Shown: positions 41,402 to 50,980, numbered from the stretch's first letter. The stretch: 64,000 bases of DNA from Gleimia hominis (GCF_032085515.1 NZ_JASXSX010000001.1:682001-746000), one strand, 5' to 3'. Translations and numbers: made by a program. Notes: generated by a model from the letters alone, not told the origin.

Positions 41402-42562
41402 ATGACCGACACGCGCGACAACCAGTTTCCCCGCAAACCCCCACGGCCGGGTATGCCACGCTCCGGTGCTAATAGCAGATCGGCCGGCCGAAGCCCTTCA
41501 ACTTCAAGAAGGCGAGGGCCAACCCCAAGGGGCCGTGCCGCAGCCCCAAGCAGTCGCACTTCAACTTCAAGAAAGCGAGGGGCAACCCCAAGGGGCCGCA
41601 CCGCAACCCCAAGCAGCCGCACCGCAACCCCAAGCAGTCGTGCAGCAACCCCAAACAGTCGGGCCTCAAAGTGGAATAACCGAACGAAAACGCGACGTGG
41701 CCGCGGCAGTGCCAGCGGAAGCGGTGGAAAGAAAAGCCGGTTTGATACGGTACTGCGCTTATCTGCACGGCATGTGTCCGCCTCGTGTGCAATCTTGCTA
41801 AGCGTGCTGATGGTGGTGCTGTATGCGGGTACGGGGAAGCAGGACGTGGTTACATTTGTGCTGCTTGTCGCGTTTTCAATCTTGTCGTACGGGTGGGCAG
41901 AATTGGTGGGGGTACCTGGGCGGAAAACCATTGGGGTAAGTGTTGCTTTAGTAGGTGTTTGCGCTTTGGTGGTAACGCGTTTAAGCGGTACCTTCGCGTG
42001 GGGTGCCGTTGCCGCGGTGTTCGCCATTGCTGTTTCCGCGGTAGGGCAAATGGTGCGCAAACCACCTCGGGAACACTTAACCGATTCTTTGGCCGCCAGC
42101 GTCTGCGGCGGTATTTTCACGGCGGTGGGAACCGTGTGGCTGTCGGCTGCTAGCTCACCTGACTGGCAGCCGGTGCTAACCAGTGCCGCACTAATCCTCG
42201 TTACGTGCGTGGTGGGTAACCAATGGGGTACCTCGGTTCGGTCGAACCTCATCGGCAGTGTCGTGTGCGGTGCTGTGAGCGGCCTGATTCTCGGTGGTGT
42301 AACCGTTGCGATGTCCCTACATTCCCGCGTTGTCCAGATGATGATGCCCTCCATTTCCAGTGGAATATTGAGCGCATTAACCACCCTGACGCTCACCATG
42401 CTTCTGGGAATAGGTATCGGACTCGTTGTTGCGGCAATAGATATTGTTTTCGGTGAACATGGCCGGCGCTGCAACGAAACGGGTGCGCTGGCTCGTGGGG
42501 CGTTGAAATTTGTTGCGTCCGGCATGCCCGTTTACGTACTACTGCGCATTGGGGGGATGTGA
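41402..42562 (+). CDS. Polytopic membrane protein with Arg/Ser/Pro-rich repetitive N terminus
   Basis: A 386-residue protein, not recognised. Residues 1-110 are basic and repetitive (units like PRGRTATPSSRTATPSSRAA, seven-residue period), followed by about eight hydrophobic segments (about 125-375). The N-terminal tail would lie in the cytoplasm by the positive-inside rule. ATG at 41402 is chosen at the point where the low-complexity leader ends; 41384 is an alternative, and neither has a strong ribosome-binding site. Two or three GGTACC elements fall in loops (WAELVGVPGRK, SGTFAWG, NQWGTSVR). It is transcribed divergently from the DUF4032 gene and has no informative neighbour. Confidence 0.62.
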   Translation: MTDTRDNQFPRKPPRPGMPRSGANSRSAGRSPSTSRRRGPTPRGRAAAPSSRTSTSRKRGATPRGRTATPSSRTATPSSRAATPNSRASKWNNRTKTRRGRGSASGSGGKKSRFDTVLRLSARHVSASCAILLSVLMVVLYAGTGKQDVVTFVLLVAFSILSYGWAELVGVPGRKTIGVSVALVGVCALVVTRLSGTFAWGAVAAVFAIAVSAVGQMVRKPPREHLTDSLAASVCGGIFTAVGTVWLSAASSPDWQPVLTSAALILVTCVVGNQWGTSVRSNLIGSVVCGAVSGLILGGVTVAMSLHSRVVQMMMPSISSGILSALTTLTLTMLLGIGIGLVVAAIDIVFGEHGRRCNETGALARGALKFVASGMPVYVLLRIGGM

Positions 42563-42709
42563 CCGCGCGGTTTTGCAGCACACGGACTTGGGGGTACCTT
42601 GCGGGGCAGTACGCTTGTTTTGCGTTAAATGCGCTTGAGGTACCCGCTTGCTCAGAGCGTGTGATTAGATCAACGGGTTTTCTAACAGAGGGTGCCTTAG
42701 AGTAAAAGC

Positions 42710-43315
42710 ATGATTGTTATTCCTGAGAACTTACCTCCAAAGCTAGCGAAACTAACGTGGCTGCTCGGGTCGTGGCGTGGATGGGGTACCTCCGGTGAAG
42801 GTGCTGGAGATCCCGTCTTGATCCGATTCGACGCGCAAATCCTGGGTGAACAAGTGCGCACAAATACGCAGCTAATAGCTGTTGAACAGGTGGGCGAACT
42901 GAGCGCAGAAACGAACGCGGTAGATGGGGCTGCTGCGCTGAAGCCTGTAAAACTGCTGTGGGAAGAATCTGCGTACTGGTCTGTTGTGGACCCAGACAAA
43001 GGCGTGCTGCAAATATCCTCAACCCGCAGTGACGGGCTCTGTGCCCTGTGGGCCGGCAAGGTTGATGGGCCGCGGATGCGACTACTCGTTGACACGCTCG
43101 TGAGAGCCAGTGGGGCACCGGAAATCAAGCAGGGTGAACGGCTCTACGGATTAGTGGAATCGGATGTGTTCTTCACAGAAACCCTGAAGGGCGCGGAGCA
43201 AATGGTGACTTCCGGCCGCGTCACCAGGGTTGAAGATCCGAAACCTGGTGGTGAGAACGGTCTTGCACCGAGTGAGGGTACTTCGGATGCAAGTGAGGGT
43301 ACTTCGGATGAGTGA
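42710..43315 (+). CDS. Nitrobindin-like FABP-family protein without histidine
   Basis: A 201-residue ten-stranded-barrel protein of the actinobacterial nitrobindin group, some members of which bind haem and isomerise peroxynitrite. LTWLLGSWRGWGTSGEG is the G-x-W-x-G-x-G signature and GERLYGLVESDVFF the late strand. Family members carry a haem-ligand His near the C terminus and a His in the strand reading G-H-R-L-Y-G; here both positions differ and the protein contains no histidine at all. The C-terminal tail (PSEGTSDASEGTSDE) is a 21-bp repeat of GAGGGTACTTCGG elements. The gene overlaps ygfZ by eight bases. Confidence 0.85.
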   Translation: MIVIPENLPPKLAKLTWLLGSWRGWGTSGEGAGDPVLIRFDAQILGEQVRTNTQLIAVEQVGELSAETNAVDGAAALKPVKLLWEESAYWSVVDPDKGVLQISSTRSDGLCALWAGKVDGPRMRLLVDTLVRASGAPEIKQGERLYGLVESDVFFTETLKGAEQMVTSGRVTRVEDPKPGGENGLAPSEGTSDASEGTSDE

Positions 43316-44489
43316 GCAGCAAGCTGAAGGTACCACTCCGCAGATAAACCAAAGTACCCCCGCCGGTAATCCAAGTACCCCCGCGAGTACCGAGGGTACC
43401 TCGGTAAATACCGAAGGTACCCCCCTGCATTTTGGGGACATGTCGGGCGAGCAGTGGGCATTAGAGAAGGGGGAGGCCGTTACCCCCCTGAGCCATCTGG
43501 GTGTCGTGAGGGTATCTGGGGCGGATCGGCAGTCTTGGCTCACGACGCTTTCGTCTCAGATAATTACTGGAATGCAGCCCGGGCAGTCGCGTGAGCTGCT
43601 GCTTTTGGATGTGCGCGGGCACATAGATTTTGCTGCGGCTGTGGGTGACGACGGTGAAGGTACCCTCCTGATTTTGGAACGTGAACGCGTGGATTCTCTG
43701 GTTGAATTTCTTAATAGCATGAAGTTCATGTTGCGCGTTGAAGTTGCGGATATTTCAGACGATGTTGAGGTCTTCGGTCGCGTGGTACCTAAGGGAACTG
43801 CGTTTGATGTGTTGGAGGGATCGGCTTTCACGTGGGTGGATCCTTGGCCTGACGTGCAGCCTGGGGGTGCTACCTATACGCCTGAGGGATTCAACCACCC
43901 AGCGGATTCACGTCGGCGCGTGTTAGATCTGATTCCGAAGGCGAAAGCGCAGGCAGTGAGCTCCAAGTACCCTCAAGCGGGAATGGTCGCATGGGAGGCA
44001 CTTCGGGTGGAGGATTTGCGGCCCCGGTGGGCTACGGAAGTGGATGCGAAAGCGGTTCCGCACGAGCTGGATTGGCTCCGTACTGCAGTGCATATTGATA
44101 AAGGCTGCTATTGCGGTCAAGAAACGGTGGCGCGGATTCTGAACTTAGGGCGGCCCCCGCGACGTCTGGTGCTGTTGCAGTTAGATGGTTCGCGTTCGTG
44201 GCAGGCCCAACACGGTGATGAAGTCAAGGTTGGGGAGCGGCGAGTGGGAGTGGTTACGACTCCGGTTCGGCATGCGGATTATGGCCCCATGGCGCTCGCG
44301 CTGGTGCGTCGCGGTTTGGACCCGGCGGTGCAAGTGGATGTAATGACTGAGGATGGTCCGGTAGCTGCTGCGCAAGAAATAGTCGTTGACCCTCAGGGGA
44401 AATCGTCTGTATCTCCCGAAGAACGGCCTGGCGCAAATTTGCGGGGCGGACTGGGGCGGCAACTGCGGCGCGGACGCAAAACAAAGTGA
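43308..44489 (+). CDS. ygfZ: YgfZ/GcvT-like folate-binding Fe-S repair protein
   Basis: A 393-residue tetrahydrofolate-dependent protein that supports Fe-S enzyme activity. The family motif K-G-C-Y-x-G-Q-E is present as KGCYCGQETVAR with Lys265 and Cys267. HLGVVRVSGADRQSWLTTLS starts the GcvT-like domain near residue 60. ATG at 43308 overlaps the end of the nitrobindin gene and is coupled to it. The first 55 residues are disordered and encoded by a dense run of GTAC elements (STPAGNPSTPASTEGTSVN). A 29-bp tandem duplication spans the stop codon (44475-44529). Confidence 0.92.
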   Translation: MSEQQAEGTTPQINQSTPAGNPSTPASTEGTSVNTEGTPLHFGDMSGEQWALEKGEAVTPLSHLGVVRVSGADRQSWLTTLSSQIITGMQPGQSRELLLLDVRGHIDFAAAVGDDGEGTLLILERERVDSLVEFLNSMKFMLRVEVADISDDVEVFGRVVPKGTAFDVLEGSAFTWVDPWPDVQPGGATYTPEGFNHPADSRRRVLDLIPKAKAQAVSSKYPQAGMVAWEALRVEDLRPRWATEVDAKAVPHELDWLRTAVHIDKGCYCGQETVARILNLGRPPRRLVLLQLDGSRSWQAQHGDEVKVGERRVGVVTTPVRHADYGPMALALVRRGLDPAVQVDVMTEDGPVAAAQEIVVDPQGKSSVSPEERPGANLRGGLGRQLRRGRKTK

Positions 44490-44529
44490 GCCTAACGGTC
44501 AATCGCAAAACAAAGTGAGCCTAACGGTC
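44475..44529. repeat. 29-bp tandem duplication across the ygfZ stop codon
   Basis: CGCAAAACAAAGTGAGCCTA and the six following bases are repeated exactly at 44475-44500 and 44504-44529. The first copy contains the ygfZ stop codon TGA. Confidence 0.9.
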
Positions 44530-44595
44530 TACCGGGGTAAGGAAGCTGGCTCAACGAAATCGTGTGGAAGTAATTGAGCTAAGGAAAGAGGGGTA

Positions 44596-45030
44596 ATGCG
44601 GGCGTTAATTCAGCGGGTAAATGGTGCACAGGTGAGTGTCGACGGGGAAGTGATCGGCGCGATTGAGGGCGAAGGTCTGTGGGTGCTCCTGGGGGTTACG
44701 CATGCGGATGGGCCGGACCAGGTGAAGGTGATTGCCCGTAAGATCGCGTCTTTGCGTTTACTGCATGAGGAAAAGTCCGTGACCGATGTGGATGCACCCG
44801 TGCTGCTCATTTCGCAGTTCACCTTGTATGGCGATGCGCGGAAAGGTCGGCGTCCTACGTGGAGTAAAGCGGCTCCCGGTGAGGTTGCGGAACCGCTTGT
44901 TGATGCGGTTGCGAAGTCCCTGCGCGAAGAACATGGAGTGCATGTGGAGACGGGCCAGTTCGGTGCCGACATGCAGGTGCGACTAGTTAACGATGGCCCG
45001 TTTACCATAATGGTGGAATCCGAAGCGTAG
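44596..45030 (+). CDS. dtd: D-aminoacyl-tRNA deacylase
   Basis: A 144-residue enzyme that removes D-amino acids (and glycine from tRNA-Ala) from mischarged tRNAs. The N terminus MRALIQRVNGAQVSVDGE, LLISQFTLYGDARKGRRP and the C-terminal NDGPFTIMVE (the Gly-cisPro chirality motif) are all typical; length matches the family (about 145). ATG at 44596 is preceded by AAAGAGGGG. It follows ygfZ by about 105 bases. Confidence 0.96.
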   Translation: MRALIQRVNGAQVSVDGEVIGAIEGEGLWVLLGVTHADGPDQVKVIARKIASLRLLHEEKSVTDVDAPVLLISQFTLYGDARKGRRPTWSKAAPGEVAEPLVDAVAKSLREEHGVHVETGQFGADMQVRLVNDGPFTIMVESEA

Positions 45031-45151
45031 CTCGTTGCGCTTGCGCGGCGAGTTTTGTGGTCGCGCACTTGGTCCTGGTTACGTGACGAGTTGTGACTGC
45101 CGAGTTAGTTGCGCTTGCGTAGCTCGTTGCGCTTGCGCGGCGAATTTTGTG
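45027..45151. repeat. Direct repeat after dtd
   Basis: GTAGCTCGTTGCGCTTGCGC followed by GGCGAGTTTTGTG starts at about 45027 (overlapping the dtd stop codon) and recurs at about 45118 with one change. The two copies are separated by about 58 bases. Confidence 0.75.
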
Positions 45152-45238
45152 TAAATCGACATTTTTGCTTATATAGCGGTTCAGCCTCGAGGATAAGTAT
45201 CTTGAGGTGCTCGCGGTGAGGGTACCTAGCTTACGTTC

Positions 45239-45393
45239 CACGAGGGTACCTGAGCGGAAACCCTCGTTTGCCTGGTCCGTAAACCACGCGGGTACCTGGG
45301 CAGAAACTCCCACTTGGCGGGTTCGAAAACCACGAGGGTACCTGAGCAGAAACCCCCGCTTGGCGGGTTCGTGAACCACGCGGGTACCTGGGG
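45239..45393. repeat. 46-bp tandem repeats, each with one GGTACC, upstream of clpC
   Basis: Units start exactly at 45239, 45285 and 45331, with a partial fourth at 45377. Each begins CACG(A/C)GGGTACCTG, and the two middle units share CTTGGCGGGTTCG. A fifth GGTACC precedes the array at about 45221. It fills the region 90-240 bases before clpC. A sequence resembling a ClgR box, with at least two mismatches, lies after it at 45402-45419. Confidence 0.9.
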
Positions 45394-45480
45394 AGTTTTC
45401 TTTCTCGCCCTTGGTGAACAGGCGGGACTTTGTGGGCGCAGTTAAATAGTCTTGTACCAGTTGTATAGGCAGGAGGATTC

Positions 45481-48012
45481 ATGTTCGAACGGTTTACCGA
45501 TCGTGCCCGTCGCGTTGTGGTGCTTGCACAGAACGAGGCGCGCAACTTGAACCACAATTACATTGGTACTGAACACCTTTTACTGGGGTTAATCCAGGAG
45601 GGTGAGGGAGTTGCGGCTAAAGCGCTCGAAATGATGAACATCGAACGCGAAGCCACCCGGAACGCTGTTATTGAAATAATTGGTGAGGGACAGCAGACAA
45701 GCACCGGGCACATTCCTTTCACGCCCCGGGCAAAGAAGGTGCTGGAGTTGTCGTTGCGCGAAGCGCTGCAGCTGGGGCACAACTACATCGGTACCGAACA
45801 TATTCTGCTGGGTCTGATCCGTGAAGGCGAGGGCGTGGCTGCGAAAGTGCTGACGGAACTGGGGGCGGACCTGTCTCAGGTGCGGCAAACAGTTATTCAA
45901 CTTCTGCAGGGGTACCAGCGTTCAGGTGCGGACGGGCGCGAAAGCGTGGGGGTTGGCGCGCCCACGCGCGGTGGTCAGCAGCAGGCTAACTCCGCGGTTT
46001 TGGAACAGTTCGGCCGGTCCCTCACGAATGCGGCGCGGGAAGGTGAACTAGACCCGGTAATTGGCCGCAAGAACGAGATGGAACGGGTCATGCAGATCCT
46101 GTCTCGGCGCACTAAAAACAATCCTGTGCTGATTGGTGAACCCGGGGTTGGTAAAACCGCGGTTGTAGAAGGGTTAGCGCAAGCGATTGTCCACGGCGAA
46201 GTTCCAGAAACGATCCACGATAAGCAGATTTACAGTCTGGACATGGGCTCCCTGGTGGCGGGTTCGCGTTACCGCGGTGATTTTGAGGAGCGCCTCAAGA
46301 AAATTTTGAAAGAGATTAAGAGCCGCGGGGACATCATTTTGTTCATTGACGAGATCCACACGCTCGTCGGTGCCGGTGCGGCTGAAGGTGCGATTGATGC
46401 GGCGCAGATTTTGAAGCCGATGCTGGCGCGGGGTGAACTGCAAACCATTGGTGCGACCACGCTGGATGAGTACCGGAAGTATATTGAGAAGGACGCGGCT
46501 TTGGAGCGGCGGTTCCAGCCGGTTAAGGTGGATGAACCGTCGGTTGATGAGACGATTCAGATCCTCAAGGGGCTGCGCGATCGGTACGAAGCACATCACC
46601 GGATCATTATTACGGATGAGGCCTTAGCGGCGGCCGCGCAGATGGCGGACCGATACGTGTCAGACCGGTTCTTGCCGGATAAGGCGATTGACCTGGTGGA
46701 TGAGGCGGGTGCGCGGATGCGTATCTTGCGGATGACGGCTCCGCCGGAACTGCGGGAGCTTGATGAGAAGATCGCGGACGTGCGTCGGGGCAAAGAATCA
46801 GCGATTGACGACCAGGATTTCGAACGGGCCGCGTCACTGCGTGATGAGGAGAAGCAGCTGATTGCGCAGCGCGAAGAAAAGGACGCTTCTTGGCGGTCTG
46901 GGGACATGGATACGATAGGTGAAATTGGGGAACCTGAGATCGCTGAGGTTCTGGCCATGTCGACTGGGATTCCGGTGGTTAAGCTCACGGAGGGTGAGTC
47001 GAAGAAACTGCTGCGGATGGAAGACGAGCTGCATAAGCGGATCGTGGGGCAGGATGAGGCGGTTCGGGCGATTGCGCAGTCGATTCGCCGTACGGGTTCT
47101 GGTTTGAAGGATCCGCGCCGGCCCGGTGGTTCGTTCATTTTCGCTGGTCCCACGGGTGTTGGGAAGACGGAGTTGGCGAAGGCGTTGGCGGAGTTCTTGT
47201 TCGGTGATGAGGACGCGCTGATCCAGCTGGATATGAGTGAGTACTCTGAGAAGCACACGGCTTCGCGCCTGTTTGGTGCGCCTCCGGGGTACGTGGGGTA
47301 TGACGAGGGTGGTCAGCTGACTGAGAAGGTTCGTCGCCGCCCGTTCTCCGTGGTTTTGTTCGATGAGGTTGAGAAGGCGCATGCGGACATTTTCAACTCG
47401 TTGCTGCAGATCCTGGAGGAAGGCCGGCTCACGGATTCGCAGGGCCGGGTCGTGGACTTTAAGAACACGATCATTATCATGACCACGAACCTAGGTACCC
47501 GCGATATTAACAAGGGTGTGCTGACTGGTTTCCAGGCTGAGGGGTCGTTGGTGAATGATTACGACCGGATGAAAGCGAAGGTTAATGAGGAGCTGAAGCA
47601 GCATTTCCGGCCGGAGTTCTTAAACCGTGTGGATGAGACGATTGTGTTCCCGCCGCTGACGAAGGAACAGATTGTGAAGATCGTGGATCTCATGATTGTC
47701 CAGTTGGAAGGCCGGATGAAGGAGCAGAACATGGGGCTGGAGGTCACGCCTGCTGCCCGGCTGCTGCTTGCAGATAAGGGGTTTGACCCGGTCCTTGGGG
47801 CCCGTCCGCTGCGGCGCGCGATTCAGCGTGAGGTGGAGGACGCGTTGTCTGAACGGATCTTGTTTGGCGAGATTCATGAGGGTGACACCGTGGTTGTCGA
47901 CACGGAAGGTGAGAAGGGGGAAGAGGTTTTCACATTCACTCCGCGTCCGCACGCAGATGATGGTGAGAAAGCTCTGACCGCGGGATCTGATGACGCGGAG
48001 TCTGAGAAATAG
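45481..48012 (+). CDS. clpC: ClpC, AAA+ unfoldase of the Clp protease
   Basis: An 843-residue Hsp100 that unfolds substrates and feeds them to ClpP. Two Clp N repeats (about 1-145; both contain NYIGTEHLLLGLI or its close copy) are followed by ATPase domain 1 with GEPGVGKT at 219-226, a short middle domain with the UVR motif (DDQDFERAASLRDEEKQL, about 440-460) that marks ClpC, and ATPase domain 2 with GPTGVGKT at 556-563. The C-terminal tail is acidic. AGGAGG lies before ATG at 45481. No HAIR operator was seen, so control differs from clpB; a ClgR-like site is only a weak match. Confidence 0.97.
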   Translation: MFERFTDRARRVVVLAQNEARNLNHNYIGTEHLLLGLIQEGEGVAAKALEMMNIEREATRNAVIEIIGEGQQTSTGHIPFTPRAKKVLELSLREALQLGHNYIGTEHILLGLIREGEGVAAKVLTELGADLSQVRQTVIQLLQGYQRSGADGRESVGVGAPTRGGQQQANSAVLEQFGRSLTNAAREGELDPVIGRKNEMERVMQILSRRTKNNPVLIGEPGVGKTAVVEGLAQAIVHGEVPETIHDKQIYSLDMGSLVAGSRYRGDFEERLKKILKEIKSRGDIILFIDEIHTLVGAGAAEGAIDAAQILKPMLARGELQTIGATTLDEYRKYIEKDAALERRFQPVKVDEPSVDETIQILKGLRDRYEAHHRIIITDEALAAAAQMADRYVSDRFLPDKAIDLVDEAGARMRILRMTAPPELRELDEKIADVRRGKESAIDDQDFERAASLRDEEKQLIAQREEKDASWRSGDMDTIGEIGEPEIAEVLAMSTGIPVVKLTEGESKKLLRMEDELHKRIVGQDEAVRAIAQSIRRTGSGLKDPRRPGGSFIFAGPTGVGKTELAKALAEFLFGDEDALIQLDMSEYSEKHTASRLFGAPPGYVGYDEGGQLTEKVRRRPFSVVLFDEVEKAHADIFNSLLQILEEGRLTDSQGRVVDFKNTIIIMTTNLGTRDINKGVLTGFQAEGSLVNDYDRMKAKVNEELKQHFRPEFLNRVDETIVFPPLTKEQIVKIVDLMIVQLEGRMKEQNMGLEVTPAARLLLADKGFDPVLGARPLRRAIQREVEDALSERILFGEIHEGDTVVVDTEGEKGEEVFTFTPRPHADDGEKALTAGSDDAESEK

Positions 48013-48070
48013 AATCAGCAGCGCACCAAAAGTGGGCTGACTGCTCGCCGCTGGTGTTGCTATGTTGAGG

Positions 48071-48103
48071 TGCCGGTAGTTACCTGTCGGGTAGCTACCG
48101 GCA
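48071..48103. terminator. Hairpin after clpC
   Basis: TGCCGGTAG pairs with CTACCGGCA, with an inner TACC/GGTA pair and TGTC loop. No U-run follows, so it is a weak terminator candidate. Confidence 0.5.
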
Positions 48104-48148
48104 TTCGCGTGCTTGGGCACTACGGCCTAGACACCCAGCTGCTAAGGT

Positions 48149-48158
48149 GACTTAAGTC
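48149..48158. promoter_or_regulatory. Palindrome GACTTAAGTC upstream of ppdK
   Basis: A perfect 10-bp palindrome about 87 bases before the ppdK start; TAGTCT about 13 bases later could be a -10 box. The regulator is unknown. Confidence 0.25.
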
Positions 48159-48244
48159 GCACTAGTTTGGTAGTCTTGATGTCGCAAAAGAACAAACGTC
48201 GCGTAAAAAACGATGTGACAACGAAGCACATGAAAGGACCGTAA

Positions 48245-50938
48245 ATGGTCAAGTACGTTTATGACTTCTCTGAAGGCGACAAGGACATGCGTGACTTGCT
48301 GGGTGGCAAGGGCGCGAACTTGGCGGAAATGACGAAACTGGACCTTCCAGTACCTCCCGGGTTCACGATCACAACGGATGCGTGCCGGGCGTACCTGGAG
48401 AAAGGGTCGGTTCCAGAGAAGCTATCCGTAGAGGTCACGAAGCACTTGCGGGGGATGGAGGACCTCATTGGCCGGCGGCTAGGGGATAGTGAAGATCCGC
48501 TGCTTGTTTCGGTGCGGTCGGGTGCGAAGTTCTCGATGCCCGGCATGATGGAGACGGTCCTGAACATTGGTTTGAATGACGAGTCCGTTTTGGGGCTGGC
48601 TAAAGTAGCTGATGACGAGCGGTTTGCGTGGGATTCGTACCGGCGTCTAATTCAGATGTTCGGTAAGACCGTTATGGATATTGAGGGAGACGGGTTCGAG
48701 GAAGCACTGTCTGCAATTAAGGAAGAACGCGGAGTGCGTTTCGACTATGAGCTGACGGCAGATGATTTGAAGGAACTCGTTTCGACGTTCAAGAAGATCG
48801 TTAAAGAAGAAACGGGGCGGGAGTTCCCGCAGGATCCTCGTGAGCAGATGGATCAGGGGATTGAAGCTGTGTTCCGCTCGTGGAATACGGAGCGGGCGAA
48901 GATTTACCGGCGCCGGGAACGGATTCCACACACTCTGGGTACAGCTGTGAACGTGCAGACAATGGTGTTTGGCAATATGGGGGAGACGTCCGGTACGGGC
49001 GTGTGCTTCACTCGCGACCCCTCCACCGGGCACTCAGGTGTGTACGGTGACTATTTGATGAACGCGCAGGGTGAGGACGTGGTTGCGGGGATCCGGAACA
49101 CGGAGGCACTGGCGACTTTGGGTGAGCATGATGAGAAGTCGTACAAGGAACTGCTTGGGATTATGCGTCGGTTGGAGACGCATTACAAGGACATGTGCGA
49201 CATTGAGTTCACGATTGAGCGGGGCAAACTGTGGATGCTACAAACCCGCGTGGGGAAGCGGACTGCGGCGGCTGCGTTCCGCATCGCGACCCAGCTTAAC
49301 GATGAGCGTTTGATCACGCAGGATGAGGCGTTGGGACGCGTGTCGGGTGCACAGTTGACTCAGCTGATGTTCCCACAGTTCGACGACGAAGCGGAGAAAG
49401 TTCTGCTGACTCGTGCGATGGCCGCTTCCCCAGGTGCTGCAGTGGGGGAGATTGTTTTTAATAATGAGGAGGCTGAGGAGGCCGCAGCTGCGGGCCGCCC
49501 GTGCATCCTGGTGCGCCGGGAAACTAACCCAGAGGACCTGCCGGGCATGGTCGCTGCTGAAGGTGTGTTGACGTCACGCGGTGGGAAAACCTCGCACGCG
49601 GCAGTGGTGGCGCGCGGCATGGGGAAGACCTGTGTGACGGGTGCTGAAGCGCTGACGGTGGACGTCAATACGCACACCATCAAAGTGGGCGACAAGGTCT
49701 TGAAAGCGGGGGACACGATCGCTATCGACGGCACCACCGGTGAAGTGTTCGTCGGTGACGTACCGGTCGTTGATTCCGTGGTGACCACGTACTTGACGCG
49801 TGGTTTAGAAGAGGGATTGGCCGCAGCTAAGGGCGACAAGGACATGATTGAACTTGTGCATTCCGTGGATCGCCTGTTGACTCACGCTGATAAGGTCCGT
49901 CGTTTGGATGTGCGCGCGAACGCGGACACGCCTGAGGATGCAGCGCGTGCCCTCGGGTTTGGCGCCCAGGGGATTGGACTGTGCCGGACTGAACACATGT
50001 TCCTAGGGTCTCGACGGGCTCTGATTGAACGGGTAATTCTGTCTGAGGAAGGTACTAGCGACCGGCAGGAAGCGTTTGATGCGCTTGAGGCACTGCAGAA
50101 AGACGATTTCAAGAAGATCTTGAAAGAGATGGATGGCAAGCCCATGACGGTGCGTCTAATTGACCCGCCGCTGCATGAGTTCTTGCCGGATCTGACGGAT
50201 CTGGAAGTGAAAGTCGCTGTCGCTAAAGCCACGGATGGGAAAGCGGATGAGAAAGACGAGCGTATGCTTGAGGCCGTGCGGCGGATGCACGAGTCGAACC
50301 CCATGCTCGGTCTGCGCGGTGTGCGCTTAGGGATTTACTTGCCGGGCTTGTTCACGCTGCAGATCCGCGCGCTCGTCGATGCGGCTGTGGAGTTGAAGAA
50401 GGAAGGTGCGGATCCGCATCCGGAGATCATGGTGCCACTGGTTGGGTCTGTGTCGGAGCTGGCGCATATTCGCAGTGAAGCAGAGCAGATCGTGGCTGAG
50501 AAGACGAATGGTTACGACCTGGACGTGCAGATTGGCGCGATGATCGAGCTGCCGCGCGCCGCGATTACAGCTGAAACGCTCGCGGAGGAAGCGGACTTCT
50601 TCTCGTTCGGCACTAACGACTTGACGCAGACAGTTTGGGGTTTCTCCCGCGACGACGTTGAGGGCGTGTTCATCCCGAAGTACATTGAGGAACAGATTTT
50701 CGGGGTGTCTCCGTTTGAAACCATTGACCAGCACGGTGTGGGCCGCCTCGTCCAAGAAGGGGTTGAGCGCGCCCGGTCGACGAAACCCGATATTAAACTC
50801 GGCGTGTGTGGTGAGCACGGTGGGGACCCAGATTCCATCCGGTTCTTCCACCAGGTTGGGTTGGATTATGTTTCTTGCTCACCTTTCCGGGTGCCTGTTG
50901 CCCGCCTTGAGGCTGGTCGCAGCGCAGTGCTGGACTAG
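48245..50938 (+). CDS. ppdK: Pyruvate, phosphate dikinase
   Basis: An 897-residue enzyme interconverting pyruvate, ATP and Pi with PEP, AMP and PPi. The N-terminal ATP-grasp domain starts with LLGGKGANLAEMTKLDLPVP and includes SVRSGAKFSMPGMM. The central swivelling domain has the phosphorylated His451 in GGKTSHAAVVARGMGK. The C-terminal TIM barrel has GLCRTEHMF, MVPLVGSV and CGEHGGDP, with the catalytic Cys region. Length is normal. AAAGGACC precedes the ATG. It points to a PEP-pyruvate node run in the pyrophosphate-dependent style. Almost no GGTACC elements occur in it. Confidence 0.97.
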   Translation: MVKYVYDFSEGDKDMRDLLGGKGANLAEMTKLDLPVPPGFTITTDACRAYLEKGSVPEKLSVEVTKHLRGMEDLIGRRLGDSEDPLLVSVRSGAKFSMPGMMETVLNIGLNDESVLGLAKVADDERFAWDSYRRLIQMFGKTVMDIEGDGFEEALSAIKEERGVRFDYELTADDLKELVSTFKKIVKEETGREFPQDPREQMDQGIEAVFRSWNTERAKIYRRRERIPHTLGTAVNVQTMVFGNMGETSGTGVCFTRDPSTGHSGVYGDYLMNAQGEDVVAGIRNTEALATLGEHDEKSYKELLGIMRRLETHYKDMCDIEFTIERGKLWMLQTRVGKRTAAAAFRIATQLNDERLITQDEALGRVSGAQLTQLMFPQFDDEAEKVLLTRAMAASPGAAVGEIVFNNEEAEEAAAAGRPCILVRRETNPEDLPGMVAAEGVLTSRGGKTSHAAVVARGMGKTCVTGAEALTVDVNTHTIKVGDKVLKAGDTIAIDGTTGEVFVGDVPVVDSVVTTYLTRGLEEGLAAAKGDKDMIELVHSVDRLLTHADKVRRLDVRANADTPEDAARALGFGAQGIGLCRTEHMFLGSRRALIERVILSEEGTSDRQEAFDALEALQKDDFKKILKEMDGKPMTVRLIDPPLHEFLPDLTDLEVKVAVAKATDGKADEKDERMLEAVRRMHESNPMLGLRGVRLGIYLPGLFTLQIRALVDAAVELKKEGADPHPEIMVPLVGSVSELAHIRSEAEQIVAEKTNGYDLDVQIGAMIELPRAAITAETLAEEADFFSFGTNDLTQTVWGFSRDDVEGVFIPKYIEEQIFGVSPFETIDQHGVGRLVQEGVERARSTKPDIKLGVCGEHGGDPDSIRFFHQVGLDYVSCSPFRVPVARLEAGRSAVLD

Positions 50939-50980
50939 GTGCTGACTCGGTGCTTGGCTGTACTCGGCTTGTTCCGTGTA

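Noticed and set aside
45402..45419. ClgR operator before clpC
   Set aside because: Only a partial match to the ClgR consensus, with at least two mismatches, so it is noted in the clpC context but not called.
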